Below are positions 21,720 to 33,690 of a DNA stretch of 64,000 nt, piece after piece; the stretch's first letter is position 1, and each line of letters opens with the position of its first letter. Source of the DNA: Sarcomyxa edulis (taxonomy: Eukaryota > Basidiomycota > Agaricomycetes > Agaricales > Mycenaceae); the NCBI GenBank assembly GCA_009761415.1, contig QUOL01000021.1:62001-126000 (forward strand), written 5' to 3'. The position numbers were made by a program, and so were the translations under genes. The notes under the pieces are model-generated. The model was not told the DNA's origin and ran no database searches. It worked only from the letters and a program-made list of their open reading frames with translations.

Positions 21720-24719
21720 CTAAGTTGATCGCTCCGGTGAAAAGTTGGGAGGCACGATCAACGTCCCATCCGATGCTAAGAACTGGAGGCCTGGAACTAA
21801 GATGAAATTTCATTAGAAAAGAATATTGAACATCATTCGTTACTATACCATATACGCACCGACATTTCTGCATGCTTGCCGCAACGTATCGACTATCTGG
21901 CATTTGATCTCTTGATTACGCCGGGCCCTCTCGTCAACCCAATCGCTGGGCGCTTTCCAATTATATATGGTGTCGTAGAGATCCTGGAGTTCTTTGAAAT
22001 CGCTCGAGGTCAGCTGCTCTCGACTCATAGGTCGTTCCGTGCAGGAGCGAAAATATTCCACTATGGTTTGAAGCGGTACTGTGATCTCAAGATGTCGGTA
22101 ATGAAACGCTTTTTCCAGCTTGAAAACCGCGCGGATAGCGAAAATGATATCCAGAAGACTCCGCGGCTGAGCCTCAGGCAGCGTAGTGATATCTATCAGG
22201 GTAGAAGCGTAAGCGTATGACAAATGGTAACTGTACGGACGGGCGTTGCCCTTGTCGAGTAGATCCTGGATGAGCTTTTGGAATTGGGAGGGGTTCTGAC
22301 CTCTCCACAACCGTCTGATAATGGCCGATCTGAAATTCCCATGGTCTCCGTTCAGACTCCCTTCCCAGCGGCAGAGACATACAGAGGCATTTATAAGCAC
22401 TTCTGGAGAGATCGGATCGGGAGAGTCAAACATATCATGCATGACACTGTCCAGAACATCCTGAGAAGCAGTCGCCAGAGTTTGTGATCGGGCCTGACAC
22501 CGATACTCAAGGGTTCCGGACATAGCATTGAAGACGGCCAAAGACACGACCCAGGGGTACCCTTCGGGCTCGTAGGTGATGTAGCTGTCTTCGGTGAACA
22601 AGTCGAGGAAGTGTGGAGAGCCAGTGAGGGGACCTCCGGGCCTACGATTGCGATGACTGAGAGCCGTGATAGCTCGCGTATAAACAGAGGTCCAAAGGTC
22701 GTGGCTATTCAACCGGACGGATTCACGTTGGCTGGCAGATCTTAAAGCTCCAATGAGCTCAGGTATGACCTCCACAGCACATAGAGGGGGATTTCTACTA
22801 AAGCAATTCAACTTCAATCGAAGAAGTTTTGGAGCAATAACGAGACAACTCACACGGGGCACTCCATATGATTGAGCGCCACAATCGCCTGAGCGGCTGC
22901 GCGGCTGGGGCGGTAGCTAGCTTCGGGAGACAGCAAATATAGTAAGGTTTGGATTTCTAGATCAGACAGTAGGCTCTGGGTATCGGATGACCATTTCCAT
23001 TTCTTCATGAAGACGGAAGACAGCGCAGCAGCGGCTTGGTCAAGCATTTCATCGTCGTGGGTCGCTTGGATAACTTTGTGGTATATAGTGTCCTGAAGCG
23101 TTAGCCTGTCGTCGTCGTATGGTTCAGGGTCCAATTGTGTTTCGGGCGCTTTATGGATTTTAACTGTTTTGACGATTTGAGAGGCTACGCGCCCGGGGAA
23201 ATAGCGAAAGAAAACATTCACACGGCCAGGAAAATAACGAAGCTGGAACATGAGACGGCCAAAGAAAGGGCGATGACGAAAGAGCATACGGCCGGGGTAT
23301 GCCAAGTCATACCAAGGAGAACGTTTAGAGTCGATGTATGCCTTGGACGCATTCACAAGGCGTTTGTGAACCGCCTCAAAAATAGGTCTGGCAACTTGCG
23401 AGATAGCGTTTCGAAAGGGCGACGTCCTCGGATAAGTGCAAGCATGCAGGAGGGCATACAACAACGCTATGCCGACTACAAAAATGGCTATCGTCGAAAC
23501 CCATGCGGCGGCACGTATAGCCCGCGAAGACTCGGATAGTTGCGAGATATGGGAGAAGATGGTGTCAAGGAGTCCAATCACGAAGAGGATTACTGGAATA
23601 GTGAGGAAAACAGGGAGTACCTCCACAGCGGGTCCGAGAATCGCCTGAGCACGCTCGAAACGCGGGGAAATGTCAACAAGTCTCTCGTGAGGTTTACCGG
23701 ATGCATGAGTGAGCGTCGAAAGAAATCCACGACCAGCGACAGCGAGAGCAGCTGTCGATATCTGTCGAAAGTACGTTAGCTGCATCGAAGAAATCGGATG
23801 AAACACGACATACACTCGTCACTAACGCAAGAGACCAATAGAAATTGATGCGTATGTCCGATGCAGCTGCGACAAATGGCTCGGGGCGTGAAAAGTTGAG
23901 TTTCGAAGGTACGATGCCAGCGCTGAGCTGTATCATGATTTCCGTCATGTTGACGAGAAGCTCATTTGTTCTTGCAGTTTCGTCAGGGCTGAGATTTGCA
24001 ATTGAGTCGACAAAAAATGAGGTGATGATTGCGGAGAAGAGACCAATCTGTGAAATACCCCAGCATTAGACCCTGGTATCTGCTCATGCAGTGGATGGAG
24101 TATTCACAAAGACGAGAAGGACATCGAGGCTCCCTTTCCACCGATCAACTATCGGATTGATCAGGCCAAGAGCGGAGGACAGGAGAGGATTCCATGCGCT
24201 GCTACTTTCAGCGGGGACCTCAGTGACAGATAGGCGAGAATTATCTATATAGCAACGTAAGTAAGAGGCCAATCGAATGCCGCGACAACCTACCTGCAGC
24301 CACTTGACGTTCATCCATCCGACGCAGAATCGCAGTTTGTGCATTCGTACTTTCTTGTATTCTCTTCAATCTTCAATCTTCAGCATCAGCTGACGAGAAC
24401 TCTAAGTTCAGTATACAATACTCACAACTGCAATATTTCTGGTCCCAATGAACCCACTACATTCTGATTTTCACGTTTGTTCTTGGGAGATGACGTGTTA
24501 TCTTTCCCTGTCCTACCGCCAGTGAGCTCCGGGCCTTGGTCGGTAGAGTCGACACCTCGACGCGCCGGTCTGAAGGATACTTCTTAGGTCAAATGAGCGC
24601 GTGGAATGTGTCGAGACGTACACTGGAGTACTCGAGTCTAAGGATATAAATGCAGCCGTAATGTCTACTGTGTCTTCTTCGTTTCTGTATCCCCGGAAGT
24701 CAGATTTTTTTCTCGTCAT
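21720..24719 (-). CDS. DUF6535-type membrane protein (870 aa)
   Basis: Inferred exons (minus): 24719-24622, 24569-24426, 24370-24294, 24244-24108, 24047-23814, 23761-22854, 22797-21860, 21796-21720; all phases agree. The region around residues 130-350 matches the DUF6535 pattern: WKGSLDVLLVFIGLFSAIITSFFVDSI, then FYWSLALVTS, then two long hydrophobic blocks (AVEVLPVFLTIPVILFVIGLL and a block near residue 320). Four membrane helices are therefore expected. A coiled-coil-like segment (LLKRIQESTNAQTAILRRMDERQ) precedes them, and a 500-residue cytosolic helical region follows. The family is widespread in Agaricomycetes and its function is unknown. The acceptor at 22797 is a NAGNAG pair, so one residue is ambiguous. 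The third acceptor (24370) is the least certain, and a further upstream exon cannot be excluded. Confidence 0.85.
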
Positions 24720-26647
24720 AGATATAAGACACTCATAACACTTACCTCGAAAGCCTTGTAACAGTCATATGTGCAAGACCTGAGACTTCTCAAGAATAAG
24801 GGACTCTAGAATGGAGCAGAAAGGCGGAATGGGTTCAGACAGATAGTGTGTTTATACCCTACGCGCACGAAGGGCCATACAGCCTTTCGAGAACGGTGCA
24901 GTGCATTCAGTGCACAGCACCGAACTGCTTCGGTATATCTGGCGTGAGTCCTGGAAGATGCTATAATAGCTATCAGTCTTTGTATAGGTATCCTAGCACT
25001 CCACTCACAGAGAGTACGAGTACTTGTTAGCAGACTACCGTCAGGTCCGGAGCTCAAGCACACAGAAATATACACCGGATCGATTATGTTCCTAGAACGT
25101 TGGCTTGCGCAAGATTGTCCGTCATGAGTCTGAGATTGGCTAACCCTAAGTTTCGGACGAAAGACGTCGAAGTACAATCTGTACGCGATGAGCAGCAGAG
25201 GCGGCGGCGAGTGTCTTTCTGCATGAGTTTCTTGGAACGTCCTCTGGCAATTTTATCAGGTATGATGACCCCGCAAGATAGACTACGATAGAGAGTTCCA
25301 AGTCAAAAAGTGGTAAAATCGCGAAGAGTATCAAACACGCACCTTCCAGTCCATTTGTTCAAAGGCTTCTGGAAATGACATACAGCTCATGATCTAGCTC
25401 CAACGCCTCCTGATATATGCATCTGACATTGATATCTTGACGTCGAAGGTTGAATAGAAGATCAAGATTCAAGACAATAAAACCGAGGTGAAAATGATTC
25501 ATCAATGATCATGGTCGAAAACAAGCTTCAAATCTCGGCTGATCTTGGCATTCGACCTCTTGCTCCTCATCGATGCTCGCTGAAAAAGCCCAAGTAAAAC
25601 TATGAATGTGGTCCCCTGATTATCTTCCAAGAGGAACTCCTTCTTCGAACATCATCTCATGAATACCACCCCGAATTCACCTTCTGTATCTTCTTGATTT
25701 TTTAGTATCCAAGTCGACGCCACCCGCTCCAGCGACAAATGACGACTCCACCTCATGCATACAGGCCTCGCCCTCATCCACTCAAGCAATACTTCCTCGA
25801 CGAGCCCCACCTCGGGCAGTTCCTGCATGTATCCTGATCGTTCGACGGCTTAACCGTCTACATTCATCTTGGTCGAAAATCATCCTCGACGGTTCACTAC
25901 CGCAGCTATAAGCAGCGGTGGAATGTGAATGTGCGACTAGGTCTTCAATGAGACGTGAGCTACAGAAGGCCTGGAAGACTGGATATCTTGATGAGTGTAT
26001 CGAAGCCGGTAAGCAAGTTGTGTGGATATCCTCGTATCGTTCTTACCATCCATCGCTAGATTCCACGGATAAGGCTTTTGATAGATCGTTCGGGATCCAA
26101 TACGATACTCCTTAGTGACTGGTAATTGTCTCCGTCCCCGTTCTCTACTCTCCCAGGCGGTCCGAATCTCCTCCATTCCAGACATATCCCGAGTCGTCAC
26201 TGGACCTTCTTGGACTCGATACTACATCGAACTAGACGTGTTATCAACTTTGTCCGCACTCTTCTGTTATTTCTTCCTGTACTGTCCCTCAATCCAATAT
26301 GAACCACGTACTTCGCTCTGGTGCTATACCTATCGTCAGCTTCTGCATCTCTCTTGGTCATCGCGGCTCCTTCGTCTTCGGCCGTCCTCCCTCAATGACA
26401 AGATCTATCCTCCAACGATATTTCTCAAGCAACCGCGGACCCAAGACAAGAATGCTTGCATTCTATCTGTAGCAGGTTACTTCGATCGACGCGCGGTATT
26501 AGTCTCAAGGTCTCCTCCCGTATTGCTGAGTGGCTCCATGTCCTATTTCCCATTCGAAGTGATACTGGAATTCCTCGATTACTATTCCCGAGTTTCTTTC
26601 TGCTAATGTTTCTCGGATAGGAACTCCACGTCTGTCGCAATACTCGA

Positions 26648-26773
26648 ACAACGCGCGGTTAACCTAGCCTGCCACCACGACGCAACCGAACTCTCTCCAA
26701 GGAACAATCCCAATTTGGAGATGAACAACGCGCGGTCAACCTAACCTACCGTGACGAAACCAAACTCTCTCGG
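26648..26773. repeat. diverged direct duplication of about 50 bp
   Basis: 'aacaacgcgcggttaacctagcc' at about 26647-26670 and its flank recur as 'aacaacgcgcggtcaacctaacc' at about 26724-26746. Both are followed by a similar 'gacg..ac(c)gaactctctc' stretch. Confidence 0.6.
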
Positions 26774-27235
26774 TCTGACTTCGACTTCGACTTCAAAATC
26801 TGTAAACGATTAGAGATACATCGTGACGACATCATGACCCTGGCCACTGGGACACTGGAAGCAATGGAACAAGATTTAGTACACAATCCGACCGGGAATA
26901 CTGGCCCCAGAGGGACTGACTGCCCCCTCGGCTGGGAAGGTTAACATGCGAAAAATGAATTCCGCCTCCCTCCACGAGCCCGGGCGACTAGTAACCAACC
27001 TACCAACTATCCTCTCAGATCCTCAAAGAAGCCTAACTCCTCCTCCTCGTTGGTACGTAAACTCAAAAGTTGCGCAACATTCAAATTGTGGCCACTTGAA
27101 GCCTAAAACTGCAGGTACAACAGGAACTTGAAGAGGGGTACAAATACTCACACCACGCGCATGATGTTAGGTGGATCATACCAGTACCGTAGGTTTCGAA
27201 ATTCAACAATTGTTTGGGCGACGACGGGAGTTTGC

Positions 27236-27585
27236 GTCGAGCTCCATCCATCCATCACACTCGAATCAAGACATACAAAGCGTAAGTCCAAGCTGATTCT
27301 TACTTTTTGGATTTCAGACAAGCGATCTGACTCAGACTCGAATCTGATCCTTGGGTTTACAGAATTGAGAATTCAAGTGATATAGCCCGACTCGCTCGGA
27401 CATTGAACATTGACTCGTACAGTCTCTAGAAGACTCTCCAGAAGACGGGAGATTTCCGACCCGGATCTTCGTGTTGAGCTCTATCCATCCATCACACCCG
27501 AATTCAAAATATATAAAACTCAAGCTCAAGCTGGCTCTTACCTTCTCGATTTTGAGCAGGCGATCTGACTCGAGAATCGAAATTG
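27236..27585. repeat. diverged direct duplication of about 110 bp
   Basis: Both copies (about 27236-27345 and 27472-27585) contain, in order, gagctc(c/t)atccatccatcacac, a 'caagct(g)...tcttac' stretch and gcgatctgactc, with many substitutions and small indels between them. Confidence 0.6.
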
Positions 27586-28264
27586 TACTAGTCCTCGAGA
27601 ATTAAGAATCTGGTATATCCCGGCGACATTGACTCATACTCTCCAGAAGCCTATTCCAAAGGTAAATACGTGCCTTTTCCACATCCACATCCACATCTAC
27701 AGTACCTCTTCCTCAGACTGCATCCATCGCCGATCCCAATCCTGACAATCAATATCCAACATTCGAGTCATTCGTGCACCTCACTCTTCCCAGAAATCCA
27801 CAATAACAACCAAAATAACAACGAACGCAACACCGTCCCTCAGACCCTGACCCCATACTATCTTGATTTCCTCCATACAATATGTATATTAGATCGACTC
27901 CAACGCCACACCTTGGCCATTCACCATTCACCATCCACCATCCACCGTCCACCACCATCCACTATCCATGTCTTCAAAACATATCGCACCTATACTTGAC
28001 CTATACGCGTCCGCGCTCACAGTCTGCGTTTGACCAGTAGATTCCATATTCCCATTAATAACAATCTACGTCCGTGTCCGTGTCCCTGCTCATTCCCGTT
28101 CGTATTCCTATTCATCTAAGCGCGTATGGATATCTAAGCGCGTATGGATGGCGCTGCACTAAAAATAAAAACCTGGATATGAATGGCGGTGGTCATTACT
28201 ATTCGGATCTCGGTACGACGGTATGAGTGGTACGAGTGGTAGTGGTGGTGGTAGTGGTAGTCGC

Positions 28265-30799
28265 TCATTGCGATATACCAACCCCCCCACTTACAACATA
28301 CCCACCCTCCTCCGTCCGACTCCCCACCTCACAAATCTGAATCTCACCGACTGTCCACGTCCCGAAATGGATGGGGATGGGTGGGATGAGGGGGTTGGTG
28401 GGTGTTGATGTAAGGGAGGTGGGGGAGGGGGATGTGGAGGTGGTGGAGGAGGTGCGTGGGTTGGGAGACGGGTTGTAAGAAGGGTTGGGGGTGGGAGACG
28501 GGTTGGGTGGCGGTGGTGGTGGTGGTGGATTACCAATACTGGAAGGGTTGTTGGACGGGGTATACGCGTCTTCAGACGAGCCAGGAGTGTCTTCATGCGC
28601 TGTCGACGTCCGACCCTCACCCTCCTCCCCAACCGAACTCGAAGTCTCACTCGCAGTAATCCCCCCACCCTCCCAAAACGAATCAACCTTAACCTTGTTC
28701 CCTCCCCCACCTCCCCCACCACCACCATACCCACCACCACCACCACCAACACCACTCCCACTCCCACCACTCCCACTTCCTCCAAACCCCCCTCCTCCAG
28801 CATACCCACCAAACAAATTACCCGTGTACGCACCACTCCCCCCACTCCCATACCCACCCCCGTACCCACCCCGCACATCATCCCGCACATCCCTCACAGC
28901 CCTACTCTGCAGCAAACTCGCAAACGAGAAGGGTTTGAGTGGGTGGGCCCAGCATGTTTTTAGGAGTGTTGCGTGGAGCTGTTTGGGTGCGGGGGGGGGG
29001 GATTGGGGTTACGAGGTTCGTTGAAGAACGGGTCAGAAATTCGAGTGCAGGATAAAGTGAACAGATAGAAGGAGAAGGAATCAGAAGTGAGAGCCAGAGT
29101 GAGAGTCAGAGCGCATAGTTGTAGTTGTAACATGTGTCGATGTTATCGGTTATCGGTTATCGGTTGTGGGAGGAGATATCGTCGATCAAAAAATTCGGGT
29201 GATTTCGTACAAGGACAGATCAGAAGTTTGAGTGAGAGTTTAAGCGAAAGTGAGTTTAAGCGAAAGTGAGACGGAGGAGACGAACGATACATCGAAGAAC
29301 GTCATAGTCGTAGTCATAGTCGTGGGTGGAGGTGATGATGTCGATTGCCAGTTTTCAATTGTCAGTCGTGGAGGAGACATCGTTGAACACGAACACGAAT
29401 TCCAATGACATCGAAAGAACAAATCACAATCAAAACCGAACAATATCATCAAAGAACAAGAGTAAGAGTGAACAAGAACAAGGAATACATGAGCGAGCAG
29501 ATAGATAGACGAACGAACGGACGACTCACAGTAAGCGGCCCCGTATCCATAATGAACCCTGCCATCTTGAACTCTTCGTGGATTAGTTCTGTCAGAATCA
29601 CAATGCCAAGTATAAGCGTCAGTGTCGGTGTTAGCGTTAGCGTCGGTGAAAAGTAGGGTAGAATGCAGCGTCAGTGAAACGCAAAACAGGATAGAATGCA
29701 GCGTCAGTGAAACGTAGAATAGGGTAGAATGATAAGGTAGGGAATAGAATGGTAGGGTAGGGTAGGGTAGGGAATGAAACGAAAGCTAGGGTAGGGAAAG
29801 GAATGAATGCAGAATAGAATAGAATGGTAGAGTAGAGAATAGAAACGAAACGAAAGCACACACCAGCAACCTCCTTCAACCGTCTATGATTCTCCCTGAC
29901 GCGTGCACGTTGTTCGTCTGCCCAGTTCATACGGCCGTAGTCTCCATACCCACCTCCACCACCTCCATACCCCTCATATTCCCCACCACCATACCCACCA
30001 CCCTCTCCATCCCCATACCCACTATACCCACTCCCACCCCCCTCATCCACCTCCCCATCCACCCCCGGCCCCACCCAAAGCACATGCGCATGTCCATACC
30101 TATCGATCCTAAACGCGCCCATCCGATCCAACACCACCCTCAGCTTCTCACCCGCTAGGATATGCGCGAGGCGTGGTTTGAGGGAGGTTAGGAGGGAGAG
30201 GGCTGTTGATAGTGTGTGGGGGTGGGGGTGCGCGGGACTGTTGGTGGGTTGGGGGGAGTCAGTGGATGCGTCGGGGGAGTCAGTGGATACGTCGGGGGAG
30301 TCAGTCGTAGGGGTAGTACTAGTGGAGTCATCCGTAGACACGTCGTTAGATTGTGCTTGTGGTTGTGGTTGAGACGAAGACGGCGCCTCAGGATACAACC
30401 GCATAACACCCAGCGTTATATGCACGCGCAGGGGATAAATGCAGATCCCATGACGCATCCCAGGTATAGGAGGGAATTCACGAAACAAAGTACCATAGAA
30501 CCTTGATAGAATCATGCGGAGGGTTTCGTGGTGTCCCTACATCCCTCTATAAGCCATCCTAGCTATTGCTTACTCAGAAAGGAAAGGGTTGTACGCACGA
30601 GAGGAAGTGATATAACTACACGCTAGTGTCATTAGCACGCGTACATACGAGTATTATAGAGTGACTTACAATGCGTAGCTCTAACCCGTGGTATCTGTGT
30701 CTTCATACTGTACGACTTGGCTCCATTGTAATTGTTTCCAGGGCCAGGGATGTTAGTATGAGCTGATGAGCGTGTTATTGCGATTCTCGACGGTTTCAT
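28265..30799 (-). CDS. 2H phosphoesterase, ASCC1/AKAP7-like 2'-5' RNA ligase-type domain (530 aa)
   Basis: Inferred exons (minus): 30799-30670, 30615-30599 (17 nt), 30536-29864, 29588-29530, 28978-28265; all phases agree. The joined product reads THFISLPLGHHETL, then HITLGVMRL (first H-x-T), later ELIHEEFKMAGFIMDTGPLTLHATLLKT (second H-x-T), and ends FGTWTVGEIQICEVGS. This is the order seen in the AKAP7/ASCC1 domain, which holds two H-x-T motifs facing one pocket and acts on RNA-type phosphates or binds nucleotides. Two Gly/Tyr-rich low-complexity segments (before the ELIH motif, and after SLLQSRAV) and a Pro-rich tract interrupt the domain. The start is uncertain: ATG at 30799 is in frame, ATG at 30706 is a shorter choice, and any N-terminal KH domain is absent or lies further upstream. 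Confidence 0.85.
29637..29850. repeat. simple repeats inside an intron (GGTAGGGTAGAATG-like)
   Basis: Degenerate runs of aatagggtagaatg, ggtagggtaggg and gcagcgtcagtgaaacg fill most of the 275-nt intron at 29863-29589 of the 2H phosphoesterase gene. The following 551-nt intron (29529-28979) is also unusually long and low in complexity. Confidence 0.75.
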
Positions 30800-30801
30800 C
30801 T

Positions 30802-30923
30802 GGGTTAGGGTTACTGCGACTCGCTGCTAGTCCAGGAACGCGACTTAGTTGGTTAGTGGTGGTGGTGGAAGAGACGCGGGCCGAGGTAGCCTGATTGTTG
30901 TTGTGTGTCTGTAACCCTAACCC
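30802..30923. repeat. 13-bp inverted pair of telomere-like motifs
   Basis: GGGTTAGGGTTAC at 30802-30814 faces its reverse complement GTAACCCTAACCC at 30911-30923. Only two repeats are present on each side, so this is not a telomere. Confidence 0.6.
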
Positions 30924-31030
30924 TGGCCTACGAACTCTCTTTCGTCCACCACAACACCGTGACATGGAGCGTGTTTGTCTCTGATACGTCTGGGTTTGCT
31001 GGCGTGCTTATCAGGTGGATTAGGCGTATG

Positions 31031-32089
31031 GCTAGGGCTCGTCCTCTGGTATTTCTAGCTGCCGTTTTACAAGGAAGGTTCCTACGAAATGTCGTATAGC
31101 AACCCTTGTCGCGCAGGTTCTCAGCTAGACACCAAAGTCTGTTGGCAATCCCCCTCTGTCCCCGCTCATTGTACCTATATCTCTAGACACTCCCCAGAAC
31201 GGCGACGAGGCAATGTCTGTAGTCCTCAGCGGGTCTACCACTCAAATATGCACTCACACACTGTCAATATCAATGGGAAGTACCTCTGCTTCGTTTCTAT
31301 CATCAAACTCGAGTCGCAGCTACGACATCTCAGGCCTCAGGCTGCGACTCGGGCTCTCTCAACGTGCTCGACCACGACTGCGACACAGGCGACCGTTCCC
31401 CTAAGGGTAGACATGAATTCCTTCGTCATCATGCATCACGCAGTTGCTATCGACGTTCCTTCCCCTCCTGTCTCTCGTATCAGCAAGGATGCAGGCGTCT
31501 TTCCGATGACTAGCGTAGGTGATCTCTCTTCCGCACTGCTATATATATATCTGTCGATCCAGTTCACTAGCAGGGATATGTAGGGAAGCATCGAAAACTG
31601 GTCTCAACACTTATGGAGGGGATCAATACTCGAGGCCTTCCTATTCGAATTTCGTACAGTCTATCAATGCGGATCTCATTCGACGTTCTCGTTCCTTCTG
31701 GTCCTCTTTCTACATTCATCGATATCTGTCTGTGCTAGCATGCTTGCCAGGTGGGTTTGGCTAGCATTCGTCCTCTGTTATCTCTGGCTGTTGTTCTACA
31801 AAGAAGGTACCCACAAGGTTTGTGTCGATTATCATCCCTGTTCTCGGCCAGACTCAAAGGTCTAGTCGCAATGATATCCGTCTGTCCTCCCTCATCTCTG
31901 GACACTTACCAGCACGGCAACGCACTAGTCCTGAGGTCTACCAGCCAGCTATGCATTCCCACTCGTAATATCAACGGTACCTCTGCTGCATTTCTATCAT
32001 CGAATATTCGACTCGCAGGTACATCACTCAGGCTATAATTCCCGTGTTACGCACCCGATTCTCTGAGCTCGACCGGGACACGAGTGACT
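31031..32089. repeat. diverged direct duplication, two units about 730 bp apart
   Basis: The stretch at about 31031-31385 recurs, with many substitutions and some deletions, at about 31758-32089. Shared landmarks in the same order are cgtcctctg, ggtctacca, aatatcaa.gg, gtacctctgct, tttctatcatc and gctcgacc. Confidence 0.7.
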
Positions 32090-32394
32090 CGATGTTTTCC
32101 TATTCATACAGTCCATTAATGCTGATCTCAGTCAACGTTCTCGTTCTCGTTCCTTCGGATCTTCCTCCTACCCTCTATCTTAATCCTGCATCAGGTATCG
32201 TTTGCATGGTCATGCGGTCATCGTGTAACTGCTCGTCTCGTTTTATATGCATGTGAACTTCTGAATATTCGAATCCCCACGGCGACCACCTCGACGTCAG
32301 CGCTCACCCGATGCAAAACTCTCCTCCCGTCCCAATGTCTGACTCGACTGGACTACGGACCATCCTCACATCCGATCTCGGGTCACATTGTAAG

Positions 32395-32895
32395 TACATC
32401 ATGCATCAGCGCTCACACTACCACTAGCGCGGTGGGCATCATCCATTCCCATTCCCATCATGACACAGAACGACTCGACCTCTGATAGTCACAGTCAGCT
32501 CTACATTTCCACTCTGCTGCGACACAAGCGAGTCGATGGCTTCCAATCCGCATATAACTCCCAGTCTATCGCATTTGACGTTCTCGTCTCTTCAGGTCCT
32601 CCTGCTACCCTTACCCTCAATTCTATCCAAATCTGGTCATAATATCGCTCGCTCTGGCTGCGCAGTCATCGTGCGACCACTCGTCTTATATGTATACGAG
32701 TAGCTCTCCACGACGAACACCTCAGCAATCACCCTCGACATAAAACTCTCCTCCCATCCCATCAAGTCGACTATGGACCAGGCTTCCATCCGATATACAT
32801 TGCAAGTCCATCAACGCTCACACTATCACTAGCGTCGTGGGCATCGCCCATTCACATCATGACACAGAACGACTCGACCTATCATATACATAATC
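32395..32895. repeat. diverged direct duplication of about 90 bp
   Basis: 'cgctcacactaccactagcg' at about 32408 recurs as 'cgctcacactatcactagcg' at about 32815. Both are followed by 'gtgggcatc...cccattc' and 'catgacacagaacgactcga'. Confidence 0.7.
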
Positions 32896-33170
32896 GGTTG
32901 GGTATATCATATCTACCCTTATCCGAACTCGAATCCGAACCATCTCGCATGCGGGAACACTTTAAGCTTTAGACTCCATCCATCCATCACCTGGCGCGTC
33001 ACGGTCTCGAGCTGGATGAACGTGAGTGTTCAATATAAGTGACACCGACAGAGCAGTTAATGGCTTAGTCCTGCTCGATGATCCTTCAGGTTAGTACTCA
33101 GTACTACTTATCAGATACAACTCCGAACAAGTGAGTACAGTCCTATTCCCATCCATTATGCCCATCCTCT

Positions 33171-33690
33171 CCAATCTTCGTCCTGACACGATGAGGCATA
33201 TCGTCTCCTTGTATAGCACATTGACAACATGACCGATATAGCTTGCGCCTAGAAGATAGAGTAGCTTGCTACAGATCTTCGTGTATGACACGGCTTCATC
33301 CCTCGATTTTGTGGACAACACGATGGCTCTCTCCTCGTGGCTCGTGGTCACTGGTCACATCGTTAAGTCGTCGTCGACGAATCCGCGGTATCGTCTTCCT
33401 ATTCTTTAACAAACAAATAAACGATCTCGTTACCGAGGCTTAATCCTCACCAATCTTCATTCTGACACGATGAGGTATGCATATCGTCCTCTTGTATGGC
33501 ACATTGACAATATGACCGATATAGCTTGCGCTTAGAGGCTAGAGTATTTTGCTACGGATATTCGTGTCCTAAGAAGACGACAACACGGCTTTATCCCTTC
33601 ATGTTGTGGATAGCACGATGGCTCTCTCTTCGTGGTCACTGGTCACATCGATAAGTCCTCGTCGACGAACCCTCGTCCTCGTCCGAGTCG
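33171..33690. repeat. direct duplication of about 220 bp
   Basis: About 33171-33390 and 33448-33680 share long stretches, among them ctgacacgatgagg, gcacattgaca, gaccgatatagcttgcgc, cacgatggctctctc and gtcactggtcacatcg. The copies differ by scattered substitutions and small indels. Confidence 0.8.

Larger units (their letters stand above)
24720..28264. other. gene-poor 3.5 kb with local duplications
   Basis: No multi-exon gene could be built on either strand. A 163-codon plus-strand ORF at 26115-26606 lacks family features. Two diverged local duplications lie here (listed separately), followed by cacatc-type simple repeats near 27675-27705 and caccatc repeats near 27915-27955. Confidence 0.45.

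Noticed and set aside
26115..26606. 163-codon plus-strand ORF
   Set aside because: Unstructured composition, no recognisable family, and it lies in the gene-poor duplicated region.
28485..29024. 179-codon proline-rich plus-strand ORF
   Set aside because: It is the antisense shadow of the Gly-rich part of the 2H phosphoesterase gene, whose minus-strand frame is supported by family motifs.
30802..30923. telomere or chromosome end
   Set aside because: Only two TTAGGG-type repeats on each side, in opposite orientation, with genes on both sides.
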